This document shows positions 52,908 through 63,100 of a stretch of DNA of 64,000 nt, in pieces. The notes beneath the pieces are model-generated. The model made no database searches. It was not told the origin of the DNA and worked only from the letters and a program-made list of their open reading frames with translations. The position numbers and the translations under genes are program-made. How positions within the stretch are numbered: the stretch's first letter is position 1; each line of letters begins with the position of its first letter. The stretch is taken from NCBI RefSeq assembly GCF_001476285.1, contig NZ_LDRU01000082.1, forward strand, positions 1 through 64,000, given 5' to 3'. This stretch comes from Microbacterium testaceum. Lineage in GTDB: Bacteria > Actinomycetota > Actinomycetes > Actinomycetales > Microbacteriaceae.

Positions 52908-53701
52908 ACGAGAGGGAATTCGCCGACCTCGCAGCCGGTCACGCGCTGAATGCGCTATCCGATGCTGACGAACGCGCGTACCAGGAGGCACTTGCGAGCA
53001 ATCCCCACTGGGAGTCGCACGTCCGCGACGCAGCCGAGGCGATCGCCGCCCTGAGCGCGGTCATCGAGCCCGTCGACCCGCCGCCGTCGGTGCGCGCCTC
53101 CCTCATGGCTCGTATCGCCGACGTTCCTCAGCAGGCAGTCGGGCCGGTCACCACCCCCGATGTCGACCGCGACGACGAGGACTACGCGGCGGCAGGTCCC
53201 GCGCCGGTCGTTCCGGATGCCACTTCCTCGCGCCCCGCGAGCTGGGGCCGTCGTCGCTGGTTCACGCTCGCGGCATCCATCGTCGCTGTTCTGGTCCTCG
53301 GCTTCGGGGCGGCGTCGTTCGGCCAATACCTCACCCGGCCCGCGGCCGTCATCGCCCTGCAGCAGATCGAGAGCGCGCCCGACGCGCAGTCCGCTTCGGT
53401 GTCGATGCCGGACGGCGGCTCCGCGACCGCGCACTGGTCTGCCTCGACCGGGCAGAGCGTGCTCGTGACCGACGGCATGCCGGCGCTCAGCGACGACCAG
53501 ACCTATGAACTGTGGTTCGTGCGGGGCGAGACGCCGATCGCCGCGGGCATCTTCGAGACGGATGCCGATGGCCGGGCGACAGCGATGCTCGATGGAGAGT
53601 TCCACTCGGGCGACGTCATCGCGGTGACGGTCGAACCGGCGGGCGGCTCGCCCGACGGGACGCCGAGCTCCGCACCGGTCGTCGCGGTCGCCACCGCTTG
53701 A
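52904..53701 (+). CDS. rskA: Anti-sigma factor, RskA-like
   Basis: A 265-residue membrane protein that holds SigK inactive. An N-terminal cytoplasmic sigma-binding segment (about 1-70, with LAAGHALNALSDADERAY, the pattern of RskA N-termini) and an acidic linker precede one membrane helix at about 119-141; the outer C-terminal domain (145-265) is the RskA/DUF domain with the YELWFVRGETPIAAGIF motif. In mycobacteria such proteins are cleaved in steps to free the sigma factor. It is coupled to sigK by a GTGA overlap. Confidence 0.92.
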   Translation: MNEREFADLAAGHALNALSDADERAYQEALASNPHWESHVRDAAEAIAALSAVIEPVDPPPSVRASLMARIADVPQQAVGPVTTPDVDRDDEDYAAAGPAPVVPDATSSRPASWGRRRWFTLAASIVAVLVLGFGAASFGQYLTRPAAVIALQQIESAPDAQSASVSMPDGGSATAHWSASTGQSVLVTDGMPALSDDQTYELWFVRGETPIAAGIFETDADGRATAMLDGEFHSGDVIAVTVEPAGGSPDGTPSSAPVVAVATA

Positions 53702-53764
53702 GGCTGCTCGAGCGAGGTCCCTGAGTCTCACGAGCGCGGACCCCGACGCTCGCGATCGAGATCC

Positions 53765-53779
53765 CTGAGCTTGTCGAAG
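53765..53779 (+). repeat. Interspersed 15-mer repeat, copy 1
   Basis: CTGAGCTTGTCGAAG, the core of an intergenic repeat that recurs three more times between 54476 and 54626 with CTGAGCCTGTCGAAG. It lies in the spacer after rskA, 42 bases before the next gene. Confidence 0.75.
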
Positions 53780-53821
53780 GGACCGGAGCCCCTTCCCCGG
53801 CTGACCGCCTAGCCTGGAACG

Positions 53822-54460
53822 ATGAGCGATTCGCCGCGCGAGTTCCACAAGCCGATCCGACGTCCCGCTGAACTGTTCGACCGTCTCTTCGCCGCCGACG
53901 ACCCCGCCGAGGTCTCGCGTGTCGCGCACAGCACCGCTCACGCTCTCCTCGCGCGCGTCCGCGCGGATCCGAGCGTCGACATCGTCGAGCGTCTCGTTGC
54001 CTTCACCGACGACCACGGCATCGATGACATCGCCGAGCTGTGGTCGCGGTCACCCGCGCGCTCCCTCCCGGGGGCACTGTGGCGTCTCTACCTGCTGCAG
54101 CTCATGATCCACGACGATGCGGCGACGGCGGCCCTGCTGTACGAGCGAGGGCGGGTCGAGATGGCGACGGTCGACCCCGTCGTGGTCGGCGCCCCTGCGC
54201 CCGCCGGCCCCGAGGAGCTCGTGCAGCTGATCGACACGATCCTGAGGGGACTGTTCGAGGGCGACTTCGCCGTGGCGCTGGACCGCGCCGCCGCGTTCTG
54301 CCGCGTGCAGGCGTCGGGGTCGACGCATCTCGCCGACGACTACGAGAACACCGAGTCGGAGCGGGCCTCGGCGTTGACGACGCGCGCGCTTCGGCTGTCG
54401 ACGTACGCCGAGGATCTGTCGGCCGCCGCGGCGCTGTGGCGGCGTGATGCGCTGACCTGA
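53822..54460 (+). CDS. Conserved actinobacterial protein of unknown function
   Basis: A 212-residue, largely helical soluble protein without membrane segments. It opens with FHKPIRRPAELFDRLFAADDPAEVSRVAHSTAHALLARV and has a Leu-rich middle (LPGALWRLYLLQLMI) and a late cysteine in AAAFCRVQASG. I recall homologues in Microbacteriaceae sometimes labelled as RNA polymerase subunit proteins, but the sequence has no polymerase motif. The helical repeats suggest a protein-binding scaffold. It lies between two copies of an intergenic repeat with no clear operon partner. Confidence 0.65.
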   Translation: MSDSPREFHKPIRRPAELFDRLFAADDPAEVSRVAHSTAHALLARVRADPSVDIVERLVAFTDDHGIDDIAELWSRSPARSLPGALWRLYLLQLMIHDDAATAALLYERGRVEMATVDPVVVGAPAPAGPEELVQLIDTILRGLFEGDFAVALDRAAAFCRVQASGSTHLADDYENTESERASALTTRALRLSTYAEDLSAAAALWRRDALT

Positions 54461-54475
54461 GGGTGCTCCCGGCCC

Positions 54476-54626
54476 CTTCGACAGGCTCAGGGACCTCGCG
54501 TGAGCGGGTGGCGTCGCGGGTGCGGGTGCCGTCGCGTGGGCCGTGCCTCGCGTGAGCCGGTGGCTGAGCCTGTCGAAGCCGGCGGCGGAGAGAGCGCGGC
54601 GGGAACGGTGGCTGAGCCTGTCGAAG
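54476..54626. repeat. Cluster of CTGAGCCTGTCGAAG repeats in a 376-base gap
   Basis: Three copies of a 15-base core lie at 54476-54490 (reverse orientation), 54564-54578 and 54612-54626 (forward). The forward copies are preceded by GGTGG. Reverse and forward copies can pair to make hairpins. Adjacent CCTCGCGTGAGC also repeats twice. The rest of the gap 54461-54836 holds no gene I can support. This looks like a REP-type dispersed element of Microbacteriaceae. Confidence 0.75.
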
Positions 54627-54836
54627 CCACCCGCAGGAGAAACCCACCGCGGAGAAGAAAAGTGCCGGACCGCAGAACGCCTCTCGGCGCATGGCCGCTC
54701 AAAGCGGCAGAAGATGGAGCCCGGGGTTACTGCGGCCCGGCATGAAAAGTGTAACAAGCGTCAGCCGTCGACATTCCCTCCGGAGGCCCCGTTGACAAGA
54801 CCCGGGCGTGTCGTGGCCCGAGCGTAGGCTCGCTCC

Positions 54837-55721
54837 ATGGCTTTACGTTTCGCCCTCATGATCGACCCCGTGGCATCCGATGATCGACGCGAGAGCTTCG
54901 ACGACGCCTTCACCGTGGTCGACCCCCTCGGTCCGGCGTTGCCCCTCGGTGAGCTGAGCGCGCAGCGCGGCGACGGTGTCTTCGAGTCGCTCGGTGTGGT
55001 CGACGGGCACGCTCAGGAGGTCGGTCCGCACCTGGATCGCCTCGCGCATTCCGCGCACCTGCTCGACCTTCCGGCTCCGAACGCGGCTCAGTGGCGCGCG
55101 GCGATCGCGCGCGTCGCCGCCGAAGCCGGGCCGGGGGAGAGCGTGATCAAGCTCATCCTCAGCCGGGGCATCGAAGAGGGGTCGTCGCCGACCGCGTGGG
55201 TCACCCTTGCGACCGCGCCCGAGAACACCCGCGCCCGCACCGAAGGGGTGCGCGTCGTCACCCTCGATCGCGGGTACCAGCTCGACGTCCCCGGGCGCGC
55301 GCCGTGGCTGCTGCTCGGCGCGAAGACCCTCTCTTACGCGGTCAACATGGCCGCGATCCGCGAAGCGAAGCGCCGCGGAGCCGACGACGCCGTGTTCGTG
55401 ACGACCGACGGATACGTGCTCGAGGCGCCGACGGCATCCGTCATCCTCCGTCTCGGAGACAGGTTCGTCACGCCCGAGCCCGCCGCCGGCATCCTGCACG
55501 GGACCACTCAGCGAAGCCTGTTCGCCCACCTCGCGCAGCGTGGCTTCTCGACCGTGTACGAGCCGGTGCTCCTGAGCGACCTCAGAACCGCGGATGCCGC
55601 GTGGTTGCTGTCGAGCGTCCGTTTGGCCGCGCCGATCTCGGCGGTCGACGGCGTCGAGAAGACCGTCGACCGCGATCTGACCGACGAGCTGAACGCGTAC
55701 CTGCTCTCGCCCCGCGACTGA
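54837..55721 (+). CDS. pabC: Aminodeoxychorismate lyase (class IV PLP enzyme)
   Basis: A 294-residue pyridoxal-phosphate enzyme of the branched-chain aminotransferase fold, likely converting aminodeoxychorismate to p-aminobenzoate for folate. The PLP lysine is Lys163 in LLGAKTLSYAVNM; the later DGYVLEAPTASVI and AGILHGTTQRSL segments bind the phosphate. It could instead be a D-amino-acid or branched-chain aminotransferase, since specificity in this family is subtle. No pabA/pabB gene is near. It begins right after the repeat cluster and converges on the pst operon. Confidence 0.82.
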   Translation: MALRFALMIDPVASDDRRESFDDAFTVVDPLGPALPLGELSAQRGDGVFESLGVVDGHAQEVGPHLDRLAHSAHLLDLPAPNAAQWRAAIARVAAEAGPGESVIKLILSRGIEEGSSPTAWVTLATAPENTRARTEGVRVVTLDRGYQLDVPGRAPWLLLGAKTLSYAVNMAAIREAKRRGADDAVFVTTDGYVLEAPTASVILRLGDRFVTPEPAAGILHGTTQRSLFAHLAQRGFSTVYEPVLLSDLRTADAAWLLSSVRLAAPISAVDGVEKTVDRDLTDELNAYLLSPRD

Positions 55722-55765
55722 CTCCCGGAACCGACGGACCAGACACGTCCGCCCCCCGGAAACGA

Positions 55766-55793
55766 CGATGGCCCCGCCGAAGCGGGGCCATCG
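55766..55793. terminator. Convergent terminator between pabC and pstB
   Basis: A perfect 12-bp stem (55766-55777 with 55782-55793) closed by the tetraloop CGAA lies between the two converging genes and can serve both strands. Confidence 0.85.
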
Positions 55794-55805
55794 CGCGACG
55801 CGGGT

Positions 55806-56585
55806 TTATCCGAAGCGTCCCGAGACGTAGTCCTCGGTCGCCTGGACGGTCGGGGCGGTGAAGATCGTCGCGGTGTCGTTGTACTCGATGAGCTTGCCGG
55901 GCTTGCCGGTGCCGGCGATGTTGAAGAACGCCGTCTTGTCGCTCACGCGCGAGGCCTGCTGCATGTTGTGCGTCACGATCACGATCGTGTACTCGCTCTT
56001 CAGCTCGCCGATCAGCTCCTCGATCGCGAAGGTCGAGATGGGGTCGAGGGCCGAGCACGGCTCGTCCATCAGCAGCACGTCGGGCGAGACGGCGATCGCG
56101 CGCGCGATGCACAGGCGCTGCTGCTGACCACCCGAGAGGCCGCCGCCCGGCTTGTCGAGGCGGTCCTTGACCTCGTTCCAGAGGTTGGCGCCCTGCAGCG
56201 ACTTCTCGACGAGGGCGTCGGCGTCGCTCTTCGACATGCGCTTGTCGTTGAGCTTCGCGCCGGCGAGCACGTTCTCGCGGATCGACATGGTGGGGAACGG
56301 GTTCGGACGCTGGAAGACCATGCCGACGTGGCGGCGCACCAGCACCGGGTCGACCCCGGGGCCGTACAGGTCGTCGCCGTCGATCAGCACGCGGCCCTTG
56401 ACGTGTCCGCCGGAGATGACCTCGTGCATGCGGTTCAGCGTGCGCAGGAACGTGGACTTTCCGCAGCCCGAGGGGCCGATGAAGGCGGTGACCGAACGCG
56501 GCTCGATGTCGATCGAGACGCCCTCGACCGCGAGGAAGTCGCTGTAGTAGACGTTGAGGTCCTGGACCTCGATGCTCTTGGACAT
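55806..56585 (-). CDS. pstB: Phosphate ABC importer ATPase
   Basis: ATPase of the high-affinity phosphate importer. The 259-residue protein has Walker [10 protein letters not shown], signature LSGGQQQR, Walker [16 protein letters not shown] and an H-loop VTHN in which His is followed by Asn, as in PstB proteins. It is the last gene of pstS-pstC-pstA-pstB. No phoU gene follows in this window: a terminator stands directly downstream. Confidence 0.97.
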   Translation of the reverse strand: MSKSIEVQDLNVYYSDFLAVEGVSIDIEPRSVTAFIGPSGCGKSTFLRTLNRMHEVISGGHVKGRVLIDGDDLYGPGVDPVLVRRHVGMVFQRPNPFPTMSIRENVLAGAKLNDKRMSKSDADALVEKSLQGANLWNEVKDRLDKPGGGLSGGQQQRLCIARAIAVSPDVLLMDEPCSALDPISTFAIEELIGELKSEYTIVIVTHNMQQASRVSDKTAFFNIAGTGKPGKLIEYNDTATIFTAPTVQATEDYVSGRFG

Positions 56586-56605
56586 GGGGGTGTGCCTTTC
56601 CGCGC

Positions 56606-57694
56606 TCAGCGGGACTTCGGTGCGAACAGGGCCGCGACGATCCGGGCGATCAGGTTGAAGATGACGACGAGGACGACGAGGAGGAAAGCCGCGCCCCAGG
56701 CGTTGGCCTGGGAGGCGTCGATGTCCTGCCCGGGGAAGCTGTACGCGGTGTACGCCATGACCGGCAGGGTCTGCATCGGACCCTCGAAGGGGTTGGAGTT
56801 GAAGTTGTCGGTGAAGCTGGCGGCGATGAAGATCGGCGCCGTCTCACCCACGACGCGGGCCACGGCCAGCACGACACCGGTGATGATGCCCGAGGCTGCC
56901 GTACGGAGCACGACCTTGATGATCGTCGCCGAGCGCGGCACGCCGAGCGCGAGAGATGCCTCGCGCAGGTCGGCCGGCACCAGGCGCAGCATCTCTTCGG
57001 TGGAGCGGATGACGATGGGGATCATCAGCACGCACAGGGCGATGGATGCCGAGAACCCACTGAACGCCTTCGGACCGACGATGAGGCTGAACAGCGAGAA
57101 CGCGAACAGACCCGCGACGATCGAGGGGATGCCGGTCATCACGTCGACGAGGAACGTGATCGTGCGGCGCAGGGGATTCGTGGGCAGCGCGTACTCGACG
57201 AGGTAGACGGCCGCGAGGACGCCGACCGGAACCGAGATGAGCGCGGCGATCCCGGTGATGATCAGTGTGCCGGCGATGGCCTGCCACGCGCCGGCGGTCG
57301 CGACGACCGCGAGGGTGTTCGGGTCGAAGGTGGTGCCGCCGACCTGGGTGATGAACTGCAGGTTCACCACGGCGAGTCCCTTGGAGATCACCGTCCACAG
57401 GGTCGACACGAGAGGCGCGAGAGCGAGAAGGAACGCGGCGGTGACGAGTCCGCGGACGATGCGGTCGACAGCCTTGCGGCGGTTCTCGACGATCGCGGAG
57501 CCGACGCCGATCGCGATCAGGTAGATCACGGCGGTCAGGATCAGCCACACCGCGAGGTTGAAACCGCCGAAGAGGAACTGCACGGCGGCGATCACCACGG
57601 CGACCCCGACGAGCAGGGCGGGTTCGATGAACCGCGGAAGCTGCCCGCTGGTCAGGGCCAGGGGAGCCGAAGCCGGGACGGCGGAGGCGGTCAC
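56606..57694 (-). CDS. pstA: Phosphate ABC importer permease PstA
   Basis: A 362-residue inner-membrane permease. Actinobacterial PstA proteins have a longer N-terminal region, and here two or three extra hydrophobic segments precede the usual six helices. The EAA-type loop is [23 protein letters not shown]. The GTG start overlaps the pstC stop by 4 bases. Pairs with PstC to form the phosphate channel. Confidence 0.95.
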   Translation of the reverse strand: MTASAVPASAPLALTSGQLPRFIEPALLVGVAVVIAAVQFLFGGFNLAVWLILTAVIYLIAIGVGSAIVENRRKAVDRIVRGLVTAAFLLALAPLVSTLWTVISKGLAVVNLQFITQVGGTTFDPNTLAVVATAGAWQAIAGTLIITGIAALISVPVGVLAAVYLVEYALPTNPLRRTITFLVDVMTGIPSIVAGLFAFSLFSLIVGPKAFSGFSASIALCVLMIPIVIRSTEEMLRLVPADLREASLALGVPRSATIIKVVLRTAASGIITGVVLAVARVVGETAPIFIAASFTDNFNSNPFEGPMQTLPVMAYTAYSFPGQDIDASQANAWGAAFLLVVLVVIFNLIARIVAALFAPKSR

Positions 57695-58710
57695 GAGCGC
57701 TTTCCTCTCTTGCGGCCCTTCGCGCCCGGTCCCGTCGCCGAGATGATGTAGCGCGCGAGCATGTTCACCGCGAGCGACACCACGAAGAGCATCAGGCCCG
57801 TGCCGATGAGCGCGGAGCGCTGCAGGTCGGTCGCGATCGGGAAGTTCAGGGCGATGTTGGCGGCGATGGTCTGGGAGTTGTAACCGTCGGTCAGCAGGAG
57901 CACCGAATAGATGAGGCTCGGCGAGATGATCAGGGCGATGGCCATGGTCTCGCCGAGGGCGCGACCGAGACCGAGCAGCGTCGCCGACACCATGCCGCTG
58001 CGCGCGTACGGGAAGACCGCCAGGCGGATCATCTCCCAGCGCGTGGCACCGAGGGCGAGAGCGGCTTCCTCGTGCAGGCGCGGGGTCTGCAGGAAGATCT
58101 CTCGGGTGATCGAGGTCACGATCGGCAGGATCATCACGGCGAGCACGACGCCACCGGTGAACATCGTGGAGCCGGTGGTCGACACGGGGCCCTGGAAGAG
58201 CGGGATCCAGCCGAGGTACTCGTTGAGGAACTGGCTCACGGGCAGAAGGAGCGGGCGCATCACGATGATGCCCCAGAGGCCGAAGACGATCGAGGGCACC
58301 GCCGCGAGCAGGTCGACGACGTAGCCGAGCGCGCCGGCCAGTCGACGGGGTGCGTAGTGCGAGATGAACAGCGCGATGCCGATGGCGACGGGGGTTCCGA
58401 TCACCATCGCGATGAGCGCGGCCCAGATGCTGCCGAAGAGCAGCGGACCGACGTACTCCCAGAAGCTCGACCAGTTGCGGTTCTGATAGCCGGCGAGGTC
58501 GCCTTCGCTCCAGTTCGCCGTGATGGCCGGGAGGCCTCGGATGATCAGGAAGATCGCCACGCCGGCGAGGATGACCATGATCGACACAGCGGCCGTGGTC
58601 GACAGGCCGAGGAAGACGGTGTCGCCGACGCGACGCTTCCCGACGATGCTGGCTTTCGGGGTGCTCGGTGTCGCGGCGTCGGTCGCGGCGTCACTCACGG
58701 TGTCAGTCAC
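57691..58710 (-). CDS. pstC: Phosphate ABC importer permease PstC
   Basis: A 339-residue inner-membrane permease with six helices after a cytoplasmic N-terminus rich in Ala/Thr/Asp. The EAA loop reads PRLHEEAALALGATRWEMIRLAVFPYARSG. The start is most likely GTG 58710: GAGG stands 6 bases upstream of it, while the in-frame ATG 58722 has no ribosome site and would overlap that GAGG. It follows pstS after a strong hairpin. Confidence 0.94.
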   Translation of the reverse strand: MTDTVSDAATDAATPSTPKASIVGKRRVGDTVFLGLSTTAAVSIMVILAGVAIFLIIRGLPAITANWSEGDLAGYQNRNWSSFWEYVGPLLFGSIWAALIAMVIGTPVAIGIALFISHYAPRRLAGALGYVVDLLAAVPSIVFGLWGIIVMRPLLLPVSQFLNEYLGWIPLFQGPVSTTGSTMFTGGVVLAVMILPIVTSITREIFLQTPRLHEEAALALGATRWEMIRLAVFPYARSGMVSATLLGLGRALGETMAIALIISPSLIYSVLLLTDGYNSQTIAANIALNFPIATDLQRSALIGTGLMLFVVSLAVNMLARYIISATGPGAKGRKRGKRS

Positions 58711-58820
58711 GGGGGACCTCATGCTCGGCACGGATCAAGGGGTGCTCCTCGGTCGGGTTCTCTCTGAGGATGTTCGGCTCAGCGGAACGGTCGATGCTGA
58801 ATCGACCCCTCCGATCAGCC

Positions 58821-58855
58821 CGGCCCGGTCCGCACGGGAGGTGCGGACCGGGCCG
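58821..58855 (-). terminator. Attenuating hairpin between pstS and pstC
   Basis: A perfect 15-bp GC-rich stem (58821-58835 with 58841-58855) with a 5-base loop lies 13 bases after the pstS stop. It probably ends most pstS transcripts so that binding protein is made in excess of the permease, a usual arrangement in phosphate importers. Confidence 0.85.
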
Positions 58856-58868
58856 AGTCCGAGAGGTG

Positions 58869-59996
58869 TTACTTGATGGCCGCGAGCGTCTCCGCAGCAG
58901 CCGAGAGGACCGAGTCCGGCAGCGGGGCGGAGCCGGCGTTCTTCGCGGCGACAGCCTGGCCCGTGGTGCTCGTGACGAAGCCGAGGTACGACTTCACCAG
59001 CTCGGACTGCTTGGTGTCCTTGAAGGTGGTGCAGGTGACGGCGTACGACACGAGCGGGATCGGGTAGGTCTCGGCGGTCAGCTTCGAGTAGTCGAACTTC
59101 TTCGACAGGTCGCCCGGGACGCCGTTGCTGGCGTCGACGGCCGCGGCCTCGAACGTCGCGGTGACGGCCTCGGCGCTGTAGGGGATCGCGGTGCCGTCCT
59201 GGATGATCGCGGCCGCGTTCAGGTCGCCGATGGCGGAGTGGTCGGCGTAGCCGATGGTGCCCGAGCCGGCCTTGACCGCCTCGACGACGCCGGAGCCGCC
59301 CTTCTGCTTCGACACGTTGCCCTCGATCGGCCAGTCCTTGCCCGCGGGCGAGGTCCAGACCGACGACTGCGTCGCGGCGAGGTAGTTCGTGAAGTTCTGC
59401 GTGGTGCCCGAGCCGTCCGAACGCGCGACGGTCGTGATGGGACCGGCGGGGAGCGCCGTGCCGTTGTCCTTGGTGATGGCCGGGTCGGACCAGTCGGTGA
59501 TCTGCAGCGCGAAGATCTTCGCGACGGTCTCACCCGAGAGCTTGAGGTCGGTCACGCCGGGGACGTTGAAGATGATCGCGACACCGTCGAGGTAGATCGG
59601 GATGTTCACGCCACCCTCGGTGCAGAGAGCCTTCGACTGCGCGGTCTGGTCGGCGTTGAGGGGGGCGTCCGAGCCGGCGAAGTCGTACGCGCCGCTCAGG
59701 AAGTTGGTGACACCGCCGCCGGAGCCCTGCGACTTGTCGTAGTTGACCGTCACGCCCTTGACCTGCGCGTTGTAGGCGGCGGTCCACGCGGCCTGCGCGT
59801 TGGACTGGGCGCTCGAGCCACCCGCGGTGATCGTGCCCGTGAGGTTCGGGTCGAGCGTCGCCGTGACGTCGGACGAGGTCGGCGATGCCGAGGTGCCCGC
59901 GGCGTCGCCGGAGCCGGAGGGCGAGGAGCAGCCGGCGAGAGCGAGGGAGGCGACGGCCGCCACGGCGCCCAGCTGAACGAATCGGGAGAGCTTCAC
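58869..59996 (-). CDS. pstS: Phosphate-binding lipoprotein
   Basis: A 375-residue periplasmic-type binding protein anchored by Cys23 (lipobox LAGC). The phosphate-binding loops are visible: AGGSSAQSN near 58-66, DFAGSDAPLN near 105-114 and ARSDGSGTTQNF near 195-206. The ligand is captured for PstCAB. Expression should rise under phosphate starvation through PhoP, given the PHO box about 90 bases upstream. It is the first gene of the operon, with a hairpin after it. Confidence 0.96.
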   Translation of the reverse strand: MKLSRFVQLGAVAAVASLALAGCSSPSGSGDAAGTSASPTSSDVTATLDPNLTGTITAGGSSAQSNAQAAWTAAYNAQVKGVTVNYDKSQGSGGGVTNFLSGAYDFAGSDAPLNADQTAQSKALCTEGGVNIPIYLDGVAIIFNVPGVTDLKLSGETVAKIFALQITDWSDPAITKDNGTALPAGPITTVARSDGSGTTQNFTNYLAATQSSVWTSPAGKDWPIEGNVSKQKGGSGVVEAVKAGSGTIGYADHSAIGDLNAAAIIQDGTAIPYSAEAVTATFEAAAVDASNGVPGDLSKKFDYSKLTAETYPIPLVSYAVTCTTFKDTKQSELVKSYLGFVTSTTGQAVAAKNAGSAPLPDSVLSAAAETLAAIK

Positions 59997-60082
59997 TGTG
60001 TGAATCCTTCGTATGTCGGGGACACGAACCCGGTGCAGGGTTCTCCCGCACGGTAAACACCGACTCTTACGAGAGTGCGTTG

Positions 60083-60104
60083 TGCGGGTGAACGGAAGGT
60101 GAAC
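60083..60104 (-). promoter_or_regulatory. PHO box (PhoP-binding direct repeats) upstream of pstS
   Basis: On the minus strand GTTCACCTTCC (60094-60104) is followed immediately by GTTCACCCGCA (60083-60093): two 11-base direct repeats beginning GTTCACC, the layout of actinobacterial PHO boxes. It lies about 85 bases before the pstS start and also faces the peptide-synthetase gene at 60155, which could share phosphate control. Confidence 0.88.
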
Positions 60105-60154
60105 CGCTCCCGCCTGACCGGGACGTTTTCTTCGGCGGTATACGCTTCACCCCC

Positions 60155-63100
60155 GTGACGACCCCCGCCTCCGCCGCCCAGGCGCCGCTCGATCGTGTGA
60201 GCGCCGCCCCGCCCGCCCGCACGCTCATCGATCTGCTCGCCGACGTCGCGGCTCGGCATCCGGAGGCCTCGGCGATCGACGACGGCTCGGGCGCCCTCAG
60301 CTATCGCGAACTGCTTGCTCGGGTGTGGCGGACAGCGGGTGCCTTTCACGCCGCGGGCGTGCGCCGCGGCGACCGCGTCGGCGTGCGCATGCCGTCGGGG
60401 TCCAAAGAGCTGTACGTGTCGATCCTCGCCGTGATGGCCGCCGGAGCGGCTTACGTGCCGGTGGATGCCGACGACCCCGACGAACGCGCTCGGCTGGTGT
60501 TCGGCGAGGCGGGTGTGAAGGGCATCATCGCGGGCGACGGAGAGTTCGTCGCCGGCGATGACGATCTCGTACGCCTGTACGAGGGGGACGCTCCGCATCC
60601 GAGTACGAACGCCATTCCGGTCGTGGCGCCGCCCACGGTGGACGACGACGCGTGGATCATCTTCACGTCCGGCTCGACCGGCGTGCCCAAGGGCGTCGCG
60701 GTGTCGCACCGATCGGCTGCCGCCTTCGTCGAGGCCGAAGCGCGCCTCTTCCTCCAGCAGGAGCCGCTCGGTCCGGGCGACCGCGTGCTCGCGGGGCTCT
60801 CGGTCGCCTTCGACGCCTCGTGCGAAGAGATGTGGCTCGCGTGGGGCCATGGAGCCTGTCTCGTCCCCGCCCCGCGCTCGCTCGTGCGCTCGGGCGAGGA
60901 CCTCGCGCCCTGGCTGCTGCGCCAGGGCATCACCGTGGTCTCGACGGTGCCCACGCTCGCGGCGATGTGGCCGGCCGACTCGATCGAGAACGTACGCCTG
61001 CTGATCTTCGGCGGTGAGGCGTGCCCGCCCGAACTGGCGGCACGACTGGTCGCCGAGGGGCGTGAGGTGTGGAACACCTACGGACCCACCGAGGCGACGG
61101 TCGTCGCGTGTGCGGCGCCGCTCGACGGCACCCTTCCCGTGCGTATCGGCCTGCCCCTCGACGGCTGGGCGCTGGCGGTCGTGGATGCCGAGGGTCTTCC
61201 CGTCGCGGAGGGACAGGTCGGCGAGCTCATCATCGGCGGCGTCGGTCTCGCGCGCTACCTGGACCCGGCGAAGGACACCGAGAAGTACGCCCCCATGCCC
61301 ACGCTCGGCTGGGAGCGGGCGTACCGTTCGGGCGACCTCGTGCGCTTCGATCCCGAGGGACTCGTCTTCCAGGGCCGCGCCGACGATCAGGTCAAGGTCG
61401 GCGGGCGTCGCATCGAGCTCGGCGAGGTCGAGTCGGCACTGCAGGACCTCGCCGGGGTCAGCGCCGCCACTGTCGCGGTGCGGACCACCGAGGCCGGGGT
61501 TCCGGTGCTCGTGGGGTATCTGGTGATGGATGCCGGGGTCGACCTCGATCGCGGAGCGGCCCGTGCCGCACTCGCCGAGCGTCTCCCCGCCTCGACGATC
61601 CCGCTGCTCGGCGTCGTCGACGAGCTCCCCGTGCGCACCTCGGGGAAAGTCGACCGTGCAGCGCTCCCGTGGCCGTTGCCGGGTGTCGATGCGCCCGCCG
61701 CCACGGATTTCTCCGCCGACGAAGCGTGGCTCGCCGAGCAGTGGCAAGCTGTCCTCGGCCTTCCCGTGACCGAGCGGAAGGCCGACTTCTTCGACCTGGG
61801 CGGGGGATCCCTCGCCGCCGCGCAGCTCGTCTCACGGATCCGTGCGCGCGTGCCCGAGTTCTCGGTGGCCGACATCTACGACGTCCCCCGCCTGGGGGCG
61901 ATGGCCAAGGCGCTCGGCCCGCAGCTGAGCGACGAGGGTCCGGCCGAGTTCCACCGCGCGGCGCCGACACCCCGGACGACGCAGTGGGCGCAGACCCTCC
62001 TCGGCGCACCGCTGTTCATCCTCGCCGGCGTGCGGTGGCTGCTGTACCTGCTGACCGCGTCGGCGATCCTGCACCTCCTGCCGGGTTTCGAGGTGCTCCC
62101 GACGGTGCCCTGGCCCGCCCTGCTGATCGGTCTGCTCGTGTTCGCGACGCCGTTCGGGCGCATGGCGATCGCCGTGGCATCCGCTCGTCTCCTGCTCGCG
62201 GGAGTGCGTCCGGGCGACTATCCGCGCGGAGGGTGGGTGCACATCCGTCTGTGGCTCGCCGAGCAGATCGCCGACCAGGTGGATGCCGTGGGCCTCGCCG
62301 GTGCGCCCTGGGTGTCGTACTACGCCCGGGCGCTGGGTGCGCGCATCGGCCGCAACGTCGACCTGCACGCACTGCCGCCCGTGACCGGGATGCTCGTCGT
62401 CGGCGACGGAGCGTCGATCGAGCCCGAGGTCGACCTGACCGGCTATTGGATCGACGGCGACCTCGTCCGCATCGGGGAAGTCCGCATCGGAGCGGATGCC
62501 ACGGTGGGAGCCCGCTCGACCCTGGCCCCGGGCACGCGGATCGGTCGTCGCGCCGAGATCGCTCCCGGCTCCGCGGTGTTCGGCCGGGTCAAGGCGGATC
62601 AGTCCTGGGCCGGCTCGCCCGCCGTCCGCGTCGGCGGAACGGCGAAGGGCTGGCCGGGAGAGCGCCCGCCGGCTCCGACGCGCTGGCTGTGGGCGTACGC
62701 CGCGTCGGCCGTGGTTCTCGCGCTGCTCCCGCTCGCGGCGTTCACCGTCGGCGGTCTCGTGATCGCGCAGGGCATCCACGGGGCCGACAGCCTCGGTGAA
62801 GCGACCGCGCGGGCCTTCGCCTGGCTCGTGCCGGCGGTCGCGGTCACGGGCGTCGTGTTCGCGGCATCCGTGGTCCTTCTCGTGCGGCTGCTCTCGATCG
62901 GTCTCGTCGAGGGGACGTTCCCCGTGCGCAGCCGGGTCGCGTGGCAGGCATGGAGCATCGAGAGACTCCTGGATGCCGCGCGCACGATCCTCTTCCCGCT
63001 GTACTCGTCGCTTTTCACCCCCGTGTGGCTGCGCCTGCTCGGCGCGCGCGTCGGGCGTGACGTCGAGGCATCCACGGTCCTTCTCATTCCGTCGATGACC

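Noticed and set aside
54476-54626. Repeat cluster as a CRISPR array
   Set aside because: Only three copies, in mixed orientation, unequal spacing, 15-base cores and no cas genes nearby.
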